Below the pieces are notes generated by a model. The model ran no database searches, had not been told where the DNA came from, and saw only the letters and a list, made by a program, of their open reading frames with translations. This document shows positions 13,031 through 25,700 of a DNA stretch of 64,000 nucleotides, piece by piece. Positions within the stretch are counted from its first letter, which is position 1; each line of letters begins with the position of its first letter. The DNA is from Prinsepia uniflora. Taxonomy: Eukaryota > Streptophyta > Magnoliopsida > Rosales > Rosaceae. The position numbers were made by a program, and so were the translations under genes. The stretch is taken from assembly GCA_032719365.1 (NCBI GenBank), contig CM064873.1:32217742-32281741 (forward strand), given 5' to 3'.

Positions 13031-14562
13031 GCGAGGCCCAAATCCAGTATCCTAGATCACAAGCTGCACAGCAATGCGTGAGGCCCAAAACCTAGCCTGT
13101 AGCCCAAGGCAAGGTCTAGCCCAACCCGCGTGCGCCAGATGTGCTCCAGCCCTGTGACTTGCGTGTTGACCGGCGCTAATTGTTGAATTCTTCATCCCAT
13201 TTCAGCACGTGCATGCCAAACCTCCACCTGCCCAGCGCACACCTGCTCAACGCCTAACCCGTTGTCCAAACCACTCCGCGTTAGCGCACGCCTACTGAGT
13301 TCCACCCAATCTGCTCGGCACCTGACCCGCTGTCTAAACCACTCCACGTCAGTGCACACCTGCCAAATTCTACCTGCTCCGCATCACCACGCCCGAGCTG
13401 AAAGTTGAACTGCTCCATTATGTATCAAACCTGCTCCAATTAGGCCGGTTTTTAGTCCAAACCTACTGAATTTTTCAGCAAAATCCACTATGTTTCTATT
13501 TAATCTTTTTTTTATTATTTACTTTGAATGTATTTTCTAGCTTGAATTGAGGAACTATCTCTATAAATAGGGATGTGATTCTCATTGAGAAGAGACTTCT
13601 TTTGGCACATTTTTAAGCCTTCATAAAGGAAAACCTTAGTTAGGTAATTCCGAGGCAATTCGAGAGTTTTAAGCCTAAAATCCCTTGTGTTTCTTCCTCC
13701 ATCTTCACAAGGTTCCTGTGGTAATCCTTGTGAATAACAATTCATCGTTTCCATCCACCTCGGAATCTCAAGTTGCTCTTAGATTCTGAAAGGGTAACCT
13801 TTGCTCTCTCTACTTAAGTTCTTGTTATTGTTATTGATTTTACTTATAATTCAATATGTGTGTTGGTATTTTCTTTCTAATATTTGTAAATGTGAATACA
13901 ATCTCCATGTGTTTTATTTTCTGAATTTCAGTTACTTCATATGTTTTAGTGCTTAAACATCAATTCAACGCTAAGTGTTTATTCGTTGTTCGGTGCATTT
14001 AAAATAGGATCAAAGAGAATTAATGTTTGATGCGCACTCAATCAAAATCGTAAGGTGAATCATATCGTAAGTGTATTTCCTCTATTCGGTGCATTTATAG
14101 AATTGAAAAATGTATGAAAGTAATTGAGATGATGAAGGTTGAATTTGTGATTGGTTTAATCTGTGCAAATGCTAGAGTGTTGGTGAGATATATGTTTAAA
14201 CAAATTCCATTGTAAAAAGGTTAAAGTAGAAACAGTCTAAATAATGTGATTAATAATCCAAATTTACTTACGTAAAAGTGTTGGTTTTGTCTATAAAACT
14301 AATCTATGGTTTGTAAGTTCTAATTAGCATGAGCATTCGCATTTCAATTCTTAGTTTTTTAAAATGTAGCTTCGGCTACAACTCTTTCCAAAACCCCCCC
14401 CAATCATCTAATTCGTTATTTTTTTTAAATTCTTTTATTCATTTTATTCTTGAATTTTTTTAATTTTTTTATTCTTTAATCTTTTATTCTTTTTCACTAA
14501 CCATTATTTAATGTCCCTAATTTCCCCGATCGAGAACGATCCCTATTTATTAATACTACATC
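13031..14562 (+). repeat. LTR-like copy 1 of a Tat/Athila-like or non-autonomous element
   Basis: Collinear with 19963-21487: shared blocks include CTTGCGTGTTGAC, CTCTATAAATA, GTAGCTTCGGCTACA and the terminal AACGATCC...TACTACA. The 5' end is not recognisable. A Pro/Cys-rich-looking region (13090-13440) is noncoding in all frames. Confidence 0.7.
13561..13570 (+). promoter_or_regulatory. TATA box in LTR copy 1
   Basis: CTATAAATAG, conserved as CTATAAATAA in copy 2 near 20487 and followed in both by GTGATTCTCATTGAGA. Confidence 0.6.
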
Positions 14563-15193
14563 TACACAAAAAGGGTTCGCATATACTTTCATTAAGTGTT
14601 GAGTTTTACTTCGTGTTTACTTGAACTAATATTCATCTGTTTGGGGAAGTTCAAAAGTGACCAGGTTAGAAAGAATAAACATAAGAGGCAAGCTAATTTC
14701 AAGATATCTCGAGGCTTAAACTCCATTGATGTCCCTTTCTTAGACCCAAAACCCGTTACGAGTATCTCTATAGTCCTAGAAATCAACCTCGAAAATTTCT
14801 TACTCCAGATGAACAAGTGTTCGTTCAAAGATAACTCAAGTGTTAACAACCACTACCCTTAACCTCATGGCTTCTTAGGCCCATGAAGAGTTTAGGTAAG
14901 AGTTAACAAACGGGACTTCACATATTCCATTAAAGATCAAAATCTAAACACTGAAGCACAAGTGATCCACATATAGCTGAGACTAATGCATGAATGAAAG
15001 ATTTATTCACAAGTATGGTTCTACGCACAAATAATGATATTCACAATATATATATAGACTACTTAATGAAAAAAAGATTGAGTGTTTATTGTATTCTTTG
15101 AGTGTTTATTGTATTCTTAGGTTGCCCTTTAACCTGTCAATGATAAGAATGATGGAAAACCGAATACCACATGGCTAAATGATGATCACTACA
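14563..15193 (+). other. Interior of the copy 1/copy 2 element, left part
   Basis: No primer site or coding domain is recognisable. The interior resumes at 18332 after the solo LTR. Short frames on both strands near 14592-14862 overlap each other and show no domain. Confidence 0.4.
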
Positions 15194-15370
15194 TGACACG
15201 ACCCATCCCAATACCCCCGGGATTAACGTGGGATGCGTCATGCTCCCGTTTGACACGAAGTATCAGACAAGGGATAATACGTACCTCAGCCCATACGGGG
15301 CTCCCAGAGCTCGCCAGGATCAGTGGAGGATGAATCTAGCACGAGGCCTTTTGGGAGCTCAATGGCTTTG

Positions 15371-15452
15371 GGTTCGATTGGAACTCCAAAGTTAAGCAAG
15401 TTGAGCTTGGTGAAATTCCATGATGGGTGACCCCCTGGGAAGTTGCAGTGTG
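15371..15452 (+). promoter_or_regulatory. 5S rRNA-derived Pol III promoter segment, 5' LTR of Cassandra
   Basis: Contains GAACTCCAAAGTTAAGC (A-box region of 5S) and GATGGGTGACCCCCTGGGAA (C-box region). It is 5S-derived but not a functional 5S gene: the middle and 3' part have diverged. Confidence 0.85.
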
Positions 15453-15762
15453 AGCTCGTGAAAACAAAACTGTGAGGGCAAGGAGGCCCAAATCGGACAA
15501 TATCGTGCTAGAGTCGGGTCCAGACTGAGGAGGGTCGGGTCCTGATAGAATGGTATCAGAGCTAGACCCCGACCGGGAAGTGTGCCAGCGAGGACGCTGG
15601 GCCCTAAGGGGGGTGGATTGTAAGTCCCTTGTCCTGGAGGGAACGGTGAACGATTCCACATTCCTGCGAGGGGGGAATGGTCTGGAGGGGGAATGTTGGT
15701 GTGCCTTAAAGGTGTAGGCACACACCAATCTAGCACGATACCTTTTGGGAGCTCAGTGGCTT

Positions 15763-15842
15763 TGGGTTCGATTGGAACTCCAAAGTTAAGCGAGTTGAGG
15801 TTGGTGCAATTCCATGATGGGTGACCCCCTGGGAAGTTGCAC
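15763..15842 (+). promoter_or_regulatory. 5S rRNA-derived Pol III promoter segment, 3' LTR of Cassandra
   Basis: Second copy, with AGTTAAGCGAG and GATGGGTGACCCCCTGGGAA, spaced as in 5S rRNA. Confidence 0.85.
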
Positions 15843-18331
15843 CGTGAGCTCCCGAAAACAAAACCATGAGGGCAAGGCGGCCCAAATTGGACAATATCGT
15901 GCTAGAGTCGGGTCCGGACCAAGGAAGGTCTGGTCCTGACACCGCATCCGTGATCAACCTGAAGGGCAATAAAACCATTAAGAACTGTGAGTGGACAAAA
16001 ATCAATAAGTTTAAAAAAAACAAATTTCATAAAGATATTTATGCCCTTCACTAAAAAGTATGCATGAATCGAAAACCAGCAATCAAAACATGTACCCAAA
16101 TGAACCATTAGGGCCTTAGCCCAAAAACCTTAACTCAAAACCAAGTGTGGAAACTCGGCCCAAAACAGTGGAATACCAAAATCCGTAAATCCAAAACCAA
16201 GTGGGCCACTGCCCAAATCCATAACCACAAATCCAAAAATACTAAAATACCATTTCATGAATTCAATAATCCATATTTACCACCTAACCATCATCGGCAT
16301 CCTAGATGCCTAGCGTCCCAGATGCTTGACGTCCCAGACGTTATATCTCATGGTAGTAAGTAATGCGTGCTACTCGGGGTCTCTCCAGGTCAATATCTCT
16401 GATATACCAGATGTCTGACGTCCAAGACGTCTAATCATAGCATTCCTGCTCCTGAGTCACCATACGGTCTAGTAGCTTCGTATAATGACCCCTCGTAGGC
16501 CATTCACAGTGACTTCCCCAGTGTCCCAGACACATGGAGGAGACCATCACATATCCTTGTATCAAGATGGTATATGGAAAATAGTTTTACAAAATTGTTT
16601 CAAAACATCTCAATGGGCCCTACCCGAAATTCTCATAAAATATCATAATCCATTTAGGGTCCCCAACCTGAAATCACGTTTATAAAACATAAGGTCCCAG
16701 ACCCAAAATCACGTTTATGAAACATAGGATCCCAGACCCGAAATCACATTTATAAAAGTCAACTGGGCCTCATGCCCGATTTTGTAAAGCACTGGGCCCC
16801 CAGCCCGATCATATAACTCAATAAGGGTCTTAGCTCGAGTTCGTAAACCAACTGGGCCCTAGCCTGATTACATAATTCAAATGGGTCTCATGCCCGAATT
16901 CATCTTTCTAAAACCAAAACCATGCCATAGAACCATAATTAAACTCACAATCACATAGACATAGCATAAACTCGTAAACCTCGAAATACGTATAAATACG
17001 GGATTACCTCGAAATACGTGCCATCATGTAAATCACTGGTGCCAAAATCATCATCATAGAAATCACCTATGTAAAACATATAAAATAGTTATGCATGCAT
17101 CACAGTTTAGAAAACGAAGTCCACTCACAGACTGTCCTACGCTGCCGCCTCGATACGAGTGTCAAAAGCCCTCCCGGGCCCCATCACTATCATCAGGACT
17201 TCCAAACCTGTCCAAATCATTCTAGAGATTTAATAACCTCTTCATTAACCTCCTATTAAAGCACCATAATTTTCTCGAATTTTTAACTATTTTAAAACTT
17301 GATCCTCAACCTTCGGACACCCCGAAATATATCGAAACGATGTCCGATTGACACGAAACCAGTCCCAAAATGTTCATTTCATCGAATAGATCGAATAGAT
17401 GATTTCATGTGTTGAAAGTTTCCCCAAAAGGCCCCTCATGCGCAGCCCTCGTGTTTTTGGTCCATTTCCTTCCATTTTCATTCCTAAACCTTCCTCTAAA
17501 CATTCCTAGTCTATTTATGAATTTAGAACATGAAAATCAAAACCAAAAACATACCTTTCAAACGAATGTTTGAACTGGCCATACTCCTCCCGTCGGTTTT
17601 CCAAGATTCCGGCCACCAATGGCCTCCATTCCAAGTTCATTAGGTCCCTTGCAATCTCCAAAACACTTTCCCATCAATAAAACCATTCCATAAACACCCA
17701 AAACCCAACCTCCAATATCGAAATAGAACCTTACCTTCCATGACGACGCCGGCTACCGTCCACGACGGTGCAACCGTGGCCACCAACCTCATCGTCTCAC
17801 CTCCCTCTCTCACTTTCATTCACATCCCAGGCCCAGATAATGAAGATTGAAGGATTATGGGAATGGGTTTTGCACGAGTTGGTTTAGGGAGAAATGAAAA
17901 TGGGCGATCGTGATGGTGGAAGGAAAATATCCATTATGTGGGGGAATGGGCCAATCAGATGGGTGACACTTGTCACTCATCTGGTGGTTCCTTCCAGAAG
18001 GTTCCCAATCAACATATGCCACATGTCCCCGATTCCCGATTTTCGTGCAATAGTGCCGTTTTCAGTTTTAGACCCATAACTTCTCCGTCAAACCTCCGAT
18101 TTCGACGTACCGCCTGTATACGAACTCGTGACATCCCGATCTACATCACGATCATCGATCTTCGTACGTTTGACTCCCTGAGTCAAAAGTCAACAGTTGC
18201 CCACTCTCAAGGGCAAAACGGTCATTTCATACCGTCCGTCCGATTTCTCTCAACTAATCCCCGATTAGTCATTCTAAACCATGATTAATTAATATTTAAT
18301 CCCGATATTCGGGACGAGTCGTTACACTACA

Positions 18332-19722
18332 TCTTGAATTCATTTGTAAATACTTTGTGATTAAGTGTTTATGACATGTAGTGGATGATGCATGATAAAC
18401 TGGTATAGAAACGAGAATGTTAAGATAAGAATGAATCATATGAACCCTATGTGAGCTTTAGCACTGCTTATAGCTTTCATGAGTGATTCATAGGAGTTTT
18501 TCGTTTAAATTGATATGCATATGCCTCATAAGTACTTTCCATAGCTTTTAATGAACTCTAAAGTGCTAGAACTTACTTTTATGTGGTTTTTAAAGCTTTT
18601 AATTTAATAAATTCTCTGATTTTGGAAATGATTAAGACATTAGGATTACAACCACATAATCAAACATCCATGTTCCTTATTTGTGCGCACAAGTTGCGAC
18701 CCCCTAAATTTTAACCCCTTTGAGCCCATTTTAAGCCTTTCTTTTATCACTATGAATATCTAAACGCTTGAGCCTAGTATAGACATCTTTTACCCTTATT
18801 CCAAAGACTCGGTTGAAGACATGAAGATGGTGTGAAGAGAAATATGAATACTTTTATGTGTATTCTATGGATTAACTTGGTCAAACTTTGTTGTAATGTT
18901 GACACATGTTATTACCTTTAAAAAAACCGAGAGAAAAAGTTTGAAAAATGATGAAAACACAATTTTTTTGGGTCTTTCCCAAGGTAATAAGGTTTGATCA
19001 TGTAAAAGTTTGAATTAATTCCCTTATACTTGAAAATCTGACTTGAATGTCCAATATGATGAAACTTCGCCTATATTTGAAGGGATGGATTATTGATGTT
19101 ATTGCACTAAGGATGGGAAGCTATACTACGTTCTGGGAGTATTTTATTTGAGTCTTGGAATGAATTTGAGCACCACTCATCCTATATATTCCTTACCTCT
19201 AACTTAACCTCATTACAACCATCATAAAGGCCGTATGATCCTTAAAATGAGTAACTTTTGATTGGTTGAGTTTAAAACAAGAGTAAGCTTATGGTTTTGG
19301 TTCATTTGTGCAAGTATGTTTGATTCTTTGCTTTAGGCTTATATTGAGATTTCACGAAGTGCTTTATTTCTAAATTTGTGAGCTATTTGAGTGTCTTACT
19401 ACTTTATCTCTCACATAGATTTTGAATGTAACCAAGATATTGAGTTAAAGATGCATATCCTTGTGAGTTGGTTCATATTTGTTTTCAACATGTTGAGATC
19501 CATACACACCATTATTCACTCATTGTCTTACTTGTTGAAACACTTGACATGTTTTATTTACTCTTGAATTCCATAAGCTTAAATGCCTTCGAGTGAAATT
19601 TTTTAATGTCAAATGTATAATGATGAAATTTTGAGACAAATGGTTCAGCGCTTAATTGTTTAAAATTCTTAGTTTAATTTTAGTATTTGCTAGGGACTAA
19701 CAAAGTCTAAGTGTGGGGTATT
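18332..19722 (+). other. Interior of the copy 1/copy 2 element, right part
   Basis: AT-rich, no coding domain. The last bases, AGGGACTAACAAAGTCTAAG then TGTGGGGTAT, resemble the purine-tract end of Tat/Athila-like elements and resemble the end of the element at 25210-29547 (GGGACTAGCAAAAGATAGG). Confidence 0.5.
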
Positions 19723-21487
19723 TGATAAGCCTTTATTTGAGCATTATTTTATATCATTTTATACCCTTTATTCTTATATTTTAATGTAACAATAGGAAAT
19801 AATAATATATTTTGTGAGGAATGTGCATAATTAAATAGATCTCGGAATTATAAGCATTTTAACAAAAAATTCATCTCAATTGGAGTTGTATTGAAGATTA
19901 TATGATCGAATCAAGGGAGGCCACCAAATTGTGCAAGGAATTTTGGTAGGGAGCTACCAAATCCAATAGCCCAGATCACAAGCAGCCCAGAAATGCGCGA
20001 GGTCTAAAACCCAGCCTGCGGCCCAAGACGAGTCCCGCCCAGCCCACGTGCGCCTGATCTGCTCCAGCCTTGCGACTTGCGTGTTGACTGGCGCTGACCG
20101 TTGAATTTTTCATCCCTCTTCAACGCACGCATGCCCAATCTCCACTGGCCAAGCCCACGCCTACGCAGCGCCTAACTCGTTGTCCAAACCACTTTACGTC
20201 AGCGCACACCTGCCGAATTCCACCCAAACTGCTCAGCGCCTGACCCGCTGTCCAAACCACTCCGCATCAGTGCACGCCTGCTGAATTTCACCTGCTCTGG
20301 GTCAGCACACCCCTTTCGAAAGTCCAACTGCTCAATTCTACATCAGACCTGCTCCAATTGGTAGGTTTTTCAGCCCAAACCTATAGAATTTATCAGCAAA
20401 ATCCACTATGTCACTTTTTAATCTTTTATTGTTTTATTATTATTTAATTTTGAATGTATTTTCTAGCTTTCATTGAAGCACTATCTCTATAAATAAGGAG
20501 GTGATTCTCATTGAGAGAAAGACTTGTTTTGGCACATTTTTAAGCCTTCATAAAGGAAAACCTTAACTAGGTAATTCTGAGGCAATTCGAGAGTTTTAAG
20601 TCCAAAATCCCTCTTGTTTCTTTCTCCATCTTCACAATGTTCCTGCCGCTACTCGGTGATCCTTTTGAATAACAATCCATTGTTTTCATCCACCTAGGTA
20701 ACTCAAGCTGTTTTTAGATTTCGAAAGTGTAACGTTTGCTCTCTTTCTACTTAAACTCTTATTATTGTTATTGGTTTTACTTATAATTCAATATATGTGT
20801 TGGTATTTTCTTCCTAACATTTGTAAATGTGAATACAATCTCCATGTGTTTTACCTTCGGAATTTCAGTTACTTCATACGTTTTAGTACTTAAACTTCAA
20901 TTCAACGCTAAGTGTTTATTCACTATTCGGTGCATTTAGAATAGGATTCAAGAGATTTAATGTTTGACGCACATTCAATCAAAATCGTAAGTTGAATCAT
21001 ATTGTAAGTGTTTATCCGCTATTCGGTGCATTTATAGTATTAAAAAAGGATGAAAGGTAATTGAGATGATGAAGGTAAAATTTCGTGATTGGTTCAATGT
21101 GTGCAAATTCTAGAGTGTTGGTGAGATATGTGTTTAAAGAAAGTCCATTGTGCAAATGTTAAACTATGAGTAGTTTAAATAATGTGATTGATAATTTTTA
21201 TTTATGTACGTAATAGTGTCGGTTTTATCTATGAAACTAATCTATGGTTTGCAGGTTCTCGTTCGCATGAGCATTCACATTTCAATTCTTAGTTTTTTAA
21301 AATGTAGCTTCGGCTACACCTCTTTCCAAAACCTCCCAAATCATTTTATACTTTTATTTCTTTTATTATTTTATTATTTTATTCTTTTATCATTATATTC
21401 TTTAATATTTTATTCTTTTTCACTAACCATTATTTAATTTCCCTAATTTCCCCCATCCAGAACGATCCTTACTTATTGAATACTACA
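19723..21487 (+). repeat. 3' LTR (copy 2) of the Tat/Athila-like or non-autonomous element
   Basis: Begins TGATAAGCC right after a purine-rich tract and ends CTTATTGAATACTACA. The part from 19963 is collinear with copy 1. A TATA box CTATAAATAAG lies near 20487. Confidence 0.7.
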
Positions 21488-22512
21488 ATTTAAAAAAAAA
21501 TGGATTTAAGTTGTTCAATGCTTGAATTATGTGGTTATTTAAGTGCATAGTTTAAACTTATCAATTAGTTTGAAAGGGGCATTGGGTGTGAGGGGACCAA
21601 AAGGGAAGAAACACAGAAAAAAAAAATGGAAGATTTACCATTCCTCCCATCATGAAGGAAAAATCAGGGAGAAAAGAGAGTTGGAAGGAGAGGAAAGGAA
21701 GGAGAAAAGAGAGAAAGAAAGGGGGAGAAGAACTAGTGAGGAATACCAACCCCGAAAGGAAGCCCATGAAGGAAAGAAAAAGGGAATTACGAACTTGGGT
21801 ACCGTTTCAAGTTTTTGTGCAAGGAAACGTGGAAACTAGAACGGTAACCTTTTCCCAAGTGTCATGCGATCACTATGAGTTGGAAATATGGAAGTTTAGA
21901 AACATGGTGGTTGTGGGAATGTTACAGAAGCCATAGCCGTGAGCATTGGGTGGCTAGCTTATGTCATACATGTATGTTTTCTTATTTTTGATTCCATATA
22001 TCTCTTTATTAAGTTGTGAAGATGAAGATTGATGATTAGAGCATAAAAAACGGATGTAAAACAATCAAGCTATGGCTGGGTTCAAGTCGCGGGTCACAGC
22101 TGACCTAGTTACAGGAAAACGGGTCGTTGACCCAAGGTTTACAATGACCGTTGTGACGCGAATGAAGCCCAGGCGTAAAGGCCTTTCTGTAACTTATGGT
22201 CGCGCGTGAGGCGTTTTCAGGGGAATCTATTGACATGAAAATGGTTCAGGTTTCCATTATGAGTTCAATGGCCTAAGGGTTGAGTTAATTGGGCATTATA
22301 GGAAAAATTTAAGCTCATTCAAAGTTTCAAAGTTTATTTAAATATCCTCTTATTCCTAAAGTTTGGGACTAATTAAGGGCTTTACTATCAATTTGCCTTA
22401 ATTATGAGTGTTATGAAGGAGATGAATTGTCTAGATAATTATGTGGGGTGCAAGGTGAATAAAGGAATGGGATGAATATACTTAAGTTATGGTTAGAGTG
22501 CAAGACATGAGG

Positions 22513-22549
<37 letters not shown>

Positions 22550-23125
22550 TCTTGATATTTAATTAGTTATTACCATGTGTTGATAGAAATAGAATGAATT
22601 ATGATAAGATAAGCTATGCTATGAAACAAAGTCTATAATGCTTATATGTGGGTTAAATTAAGGAAATTTTGAATGGGAATTTAAGTAGGCTTAAATTAAA
22701 TGGTTTTATGAGATTATGGAAAGGATGTTGGATAAATATTTGTTTATATATTTATTGATATATAAAGGGGAATTTTCTTAGTGACTAAATATTTATGTTA
22801 TGGACTAAAATACGAGATTTTACATTAAGAGTATGTGAACAGAATTGTACTTTATTTTAAAGTGTGTTTACCTTGAAATTGACTTATAAATTAACATAAG
22901 TATAATGACAAAAATAAAGATCAAATATGATTGAAATAGCAACTCCACCTCTTATCGGGATAGCGGGTCGGATGTGGGCAGTTCTTCCTGCGAGAGTGGA
23001 TTTAGTTTGGTTAGATTAGTAAGAGTTGAGTAGGATTAAAATGGATAAGAATCCTTGTCTGACAAGGGTTGTCAGATGGGAGCAGGACCGGTCTGGTTCT
23101 CGTGTAAATTCGAGACGGGTCCTGG
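21488..23125 (+). mobile_element. Divergent plus-oriented LTR remnant
   Basis: The right end, GACGGGTCCTGGCA, preceded by TGTCTGACAAGGGTTGTCAGATGGGAGCAGG in two short runs, matches the 3' end of the common LTR family. The 5' end is unclear. A purine-rich stretch near 21600-21780 gives Lys/Glu-rich frames without a domain. A (TA)n run is at about 22518-22545. Confidence 0.55.
22518..22545. repeat. (TA)n microsatellite
   Basis: About 14 uninterrupted TA units. Confidence 0.95.
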
Positions 23126-23478
23126 CATATCCTCTTTCGAATGTACCTCATGGGTCTTGCTTGTTTCAAACATTTCGGTAGGTAAATCATTAGAGAACAA
23201 AGGCCTCGTGACCATAGGTCCTTGAGCAAGAACTCTGGAATCCATGGTTGGTTTCCTTTATCCGGGCTTGCTATTTCTGGAGGTAAGGTGGCGATGTCTT
23301 TCGGCTTCGCTTTCCCTTTCCTAGAGAACTCTTGAACCTATTCGTTCAGAGTCTTCATCTGATCACATATAAGAGCCAGAGCATCCTTGATGAACTTCAT
23401 CAATTATTCCCTAGCTAATTCCCGACTCGTGATATTCTTGAGACTTCCATCTCGAGGAGTTTCCAAATTGGCTTCCAT
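23126..23478 (-). pseudogene. Gag-like remnant of a retrotransposon
   Basis: On the minus strand a frame opens with ATG at 23478 and reads an acidic/Lys-rich segment containing NITSRELARE and FIKDALALICDQ. It is broken by two in-frame stops, then the likely frame shifts (MVTRPLFSNDLPTEMF is readable in another frame), and it ends at the plus LTR terminus. Gag identity is an inference from character and position, not from a diagnostic motif. Confidence 0.45.
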
Positions 23479-24179
23479 TGGTGGTGGCCCATGAATTTCT
23501 TTTTGTGTTGGACACCTCACGAATCTCCCTTTAGTGTCATGCCTTCAGTTCATATATCAGAATTTGTACATGCATTGCAAAAGAGTCCCACTGAGTGTGA
23601 TAGATTATGTTCATGCGTAAAATGTTGTCGTAGCGAAATTTGTGGTCGTCGTTCGGTGCTCGCTTTCAAAAAAGCGAATACGCAAGTATTTAGGTGAGAG
23701 GGATCTCTTTGTTGTAGTCAGGTGCAGAGGAATGTGGTATAAGTGACTAGGATGAATAGGGCGAAGGTTGAAATCGTTGAGCCATGGTGTCGTAGTCTTT
23801 CCCTATGTGGGCTAGTCCAACTGACTTGGCCTTCTAGTTACCTTCAAATTTAGGCATGTCACTAGTAGAAGTAGCTACTAGACATGGCTTGAAGTTGGCA
23901 AGCGAGCATCTTACTTACGTTGTTCTTTTTTATGCCTCTTCATGTTAGAGGGGGGTGTTAGTTAGAATCAACCTCTTCATGTTAGACCACTCAAATACTA
24001 AATCAGAACACGAAGATAGTTCTATGACTTATGCACCCTTGAAACCCATTGGTTGGCATATTCCAATTACCGAAGTTAGACTTGAAGAGACCAATTGTAG
24101 AAGAGGGAGAAGGGAGAGGCAAACACTTAGAACATAAATTAAGAGACAAAAGCCAACCCAGAGAACACCATATACAACA
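23479..24179. other. Noncoding stretch between gag-like remnant and LTR
   Basis: Possibly the leader of the same minus element. No primer site was found next to the LTR at 24180. Confidence 0.3.
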
Positions 24180-25209
24180 TATCAGGGTTCTGTCCCGTCT
24201 GACAGGTAGTCTAAAATACCAAAAGTACCCTCGAACCCTAGATAATGGATACTCGTATACTCGTGAGTTTATGCTCCGCTTTAAAAGCGGCCTTGCTTCC
24301 CGTGCAATAGCTCTAGAGGGTTTCAAAACCAAGAAAAATGTGTGAGTGGATGAAAATAAGGTTTTAAAAACATAATTCGAAAACATAACATTTGCCCCCG
24401 CTTTAGAAAACTATGCATGCATCAATTTTACCAACAAAACAATAATCTCGAAATATGTGCAGTAATAGGAAAATCCAGTACTTTCAGAAAAACCTATCCA
24501 GTATAAACTCATTTCACAATACCAATGCAAATACGACCATGCCAAAGCACAAACTCAACAAACATAGTGAACCAGCCATAACAATATACCAACAAAGATA
24601 TGACCATGCCAATACACAACCATGCAAGCCACACATAACCAACCATATTGTACCATCTAATCATACCGAGCCAACCCATCACATCGACTAACCTATCCTC
24701 AATGTTTGCAAGCTGAATCATCACATCAAATATGTACTACTGGTAGGCCAATATCACTCGGGAAAAAAAAACCCCGCTCCGAACGTCTAGGTATCACCCA
24801 GAAAAATAGAGCCCAACTCTGGATGTCTGGGTGTGGACTGATCCCAGGAAAACAAAACCCGGTTCTAGACGTCTAAGTACTAGTCCAAGTCTCAGGGAAA
24901 TATAGCTCAAGTCTAGACGTCAGAGACACTATCAAACAACAACTCAAGGAGGGTAGTCCACCACATCACAAGCACCATATACCAAGGTCACATCACACAT
25001 ATACTCCATAGTAAAAATCTATACCATATAACCATTCCATATCCAGATTCAAGTTCACAAACCCAAACCAAACCACAAAACTCAGGCCTAAGCCCAAACC
25101 ATAAATATACCAAAAACCACATAAAACGAGCCATTAAAATATCTCATAAAATCATATCAAAATTCCAATTCATACATCATTATCACATCAAATAAGCATG
25201 ATATAAAAC
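24180..25209 (-). mobile_element. LTR, 3' part (minus orientation), interrupted at 25209
   Basis: Starts near TCCCGTCTGACAGGTAG (family 3' end, terminus decayed), with arm GTGTGAGTGGAT at 24340-24351, GCATGCATC, and an array of GAACGTCTAGG..CACCCAGGAAAA units at 24745-24930. It continues in a second copy after the inserted elements (29548-29735 and 38827-40518). Its last 318 bp are duplicated there. Confidence 0.75.
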
Positions 25210-25618
25210 TGATAAGTCACGAATTGAATATGATTTCAATGATATTTTGTATCCCTTTTACTTGTCTTTTGATTATAATTGTACAAAAAATAGGAGAAAA
25301 TGATCCATTTTGTGAGACATGTGTAGATTATGAAAGTTAAGTCAATTCTGAAGAGAATACAAAAAGAATGGAGGAAATCCGAGCCAAAATGAAGGAATAG
25401 CACTAAAATGAAGTTAAGGTCCCTAGCTGAAATCCCAGTTGAGGGTTTCTTGGGTTTTGTCTTTGAATTGGCATTTTTCAATGTATTGGATGTGATCAGC
25501 AGCTCATATAATTTCCAGGGGTTGCAAAGAGGTGATAGCACATGTCAAGACAATCAAGATTGACCAAGAAAAGGGGGTCTTGCTTTTCTTGGCCGAGAGG
25601 CACTCCTAATCCTACAAG

Positions 25619-25620
<2 letters not shown>

Positions 25621-25699
<79 letters not shown>
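25621..25699. repeat. (GT)39 microsatellite
   Basis: Uninterrupted GT repeat inside the LTR. Confidence 0.98.

Positions 25700-25700
<1 letters not shown>

Larger units (their letters stand above)
15331..15941 (+). mobile_element. Cassandra TRIM element (5S-rRNA-bearing LTRs)
   Basis: Two direct LTRs of about 220-250 bp flank a short noncoding centre. The 3' LTR is 15694-15941 (starts TGTTGGTGTGCC, ends CCTGACA). The 5' LTR is about 15331-15547 and lacks the first 33 bp. A primer site TGGTATCAGAGCT is at 15551-15563 and a purine tract TCTGGAGGGGGAA at 15681-15693. Both LTRs carry a 5S-rRNA-like segment. Cassandra elements are non-autonomous and transcribed from this promoter; no protein is encoded. 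The frames on the minus strand here are chance readings of the repeats. Confidence 0.95.
15194..18326 (-). mobile_element. Solo LTR with target duplication CTACA
   Basis: Left terminus TGACACGACCC, right terminus GGGACGAGTCGTTACA, flanked by CTACA at 15189-15193 and 18327-18331. Holds matched arms CTGTGAGTGGAC (15985-15996) and GTCCACTCACAG (17119-17130), the stem GAAGGGCA/TGCCCTTC, hairpin arrays (16290-16880) and a 28-bp palindrome at 17956-17983. It contains a Cassandra element. No retrotransposon interior. Confidence 0.93.

Noticed and set aside
15371..15452. A 5S rRNA gene
   Set aside because: Only the internal promoter region is 5S-like, it is present in both LTRs of a TRIM element, and the rest of the 5S sequence has diverged. 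It is part of Cassandra.
15336..15736. Overlapping minus-strand frames of 114-130 codons
   Set aside because: They translate the Cassandra LTR and centre; a similar frame (15730-16023) appears simply because the LTR is repeated.
21543..21936. Lys/Glu-rich frames
   Set aside because: A purine-rich tract gives charged readings in two plus frames; no domain and no conservation between frames.
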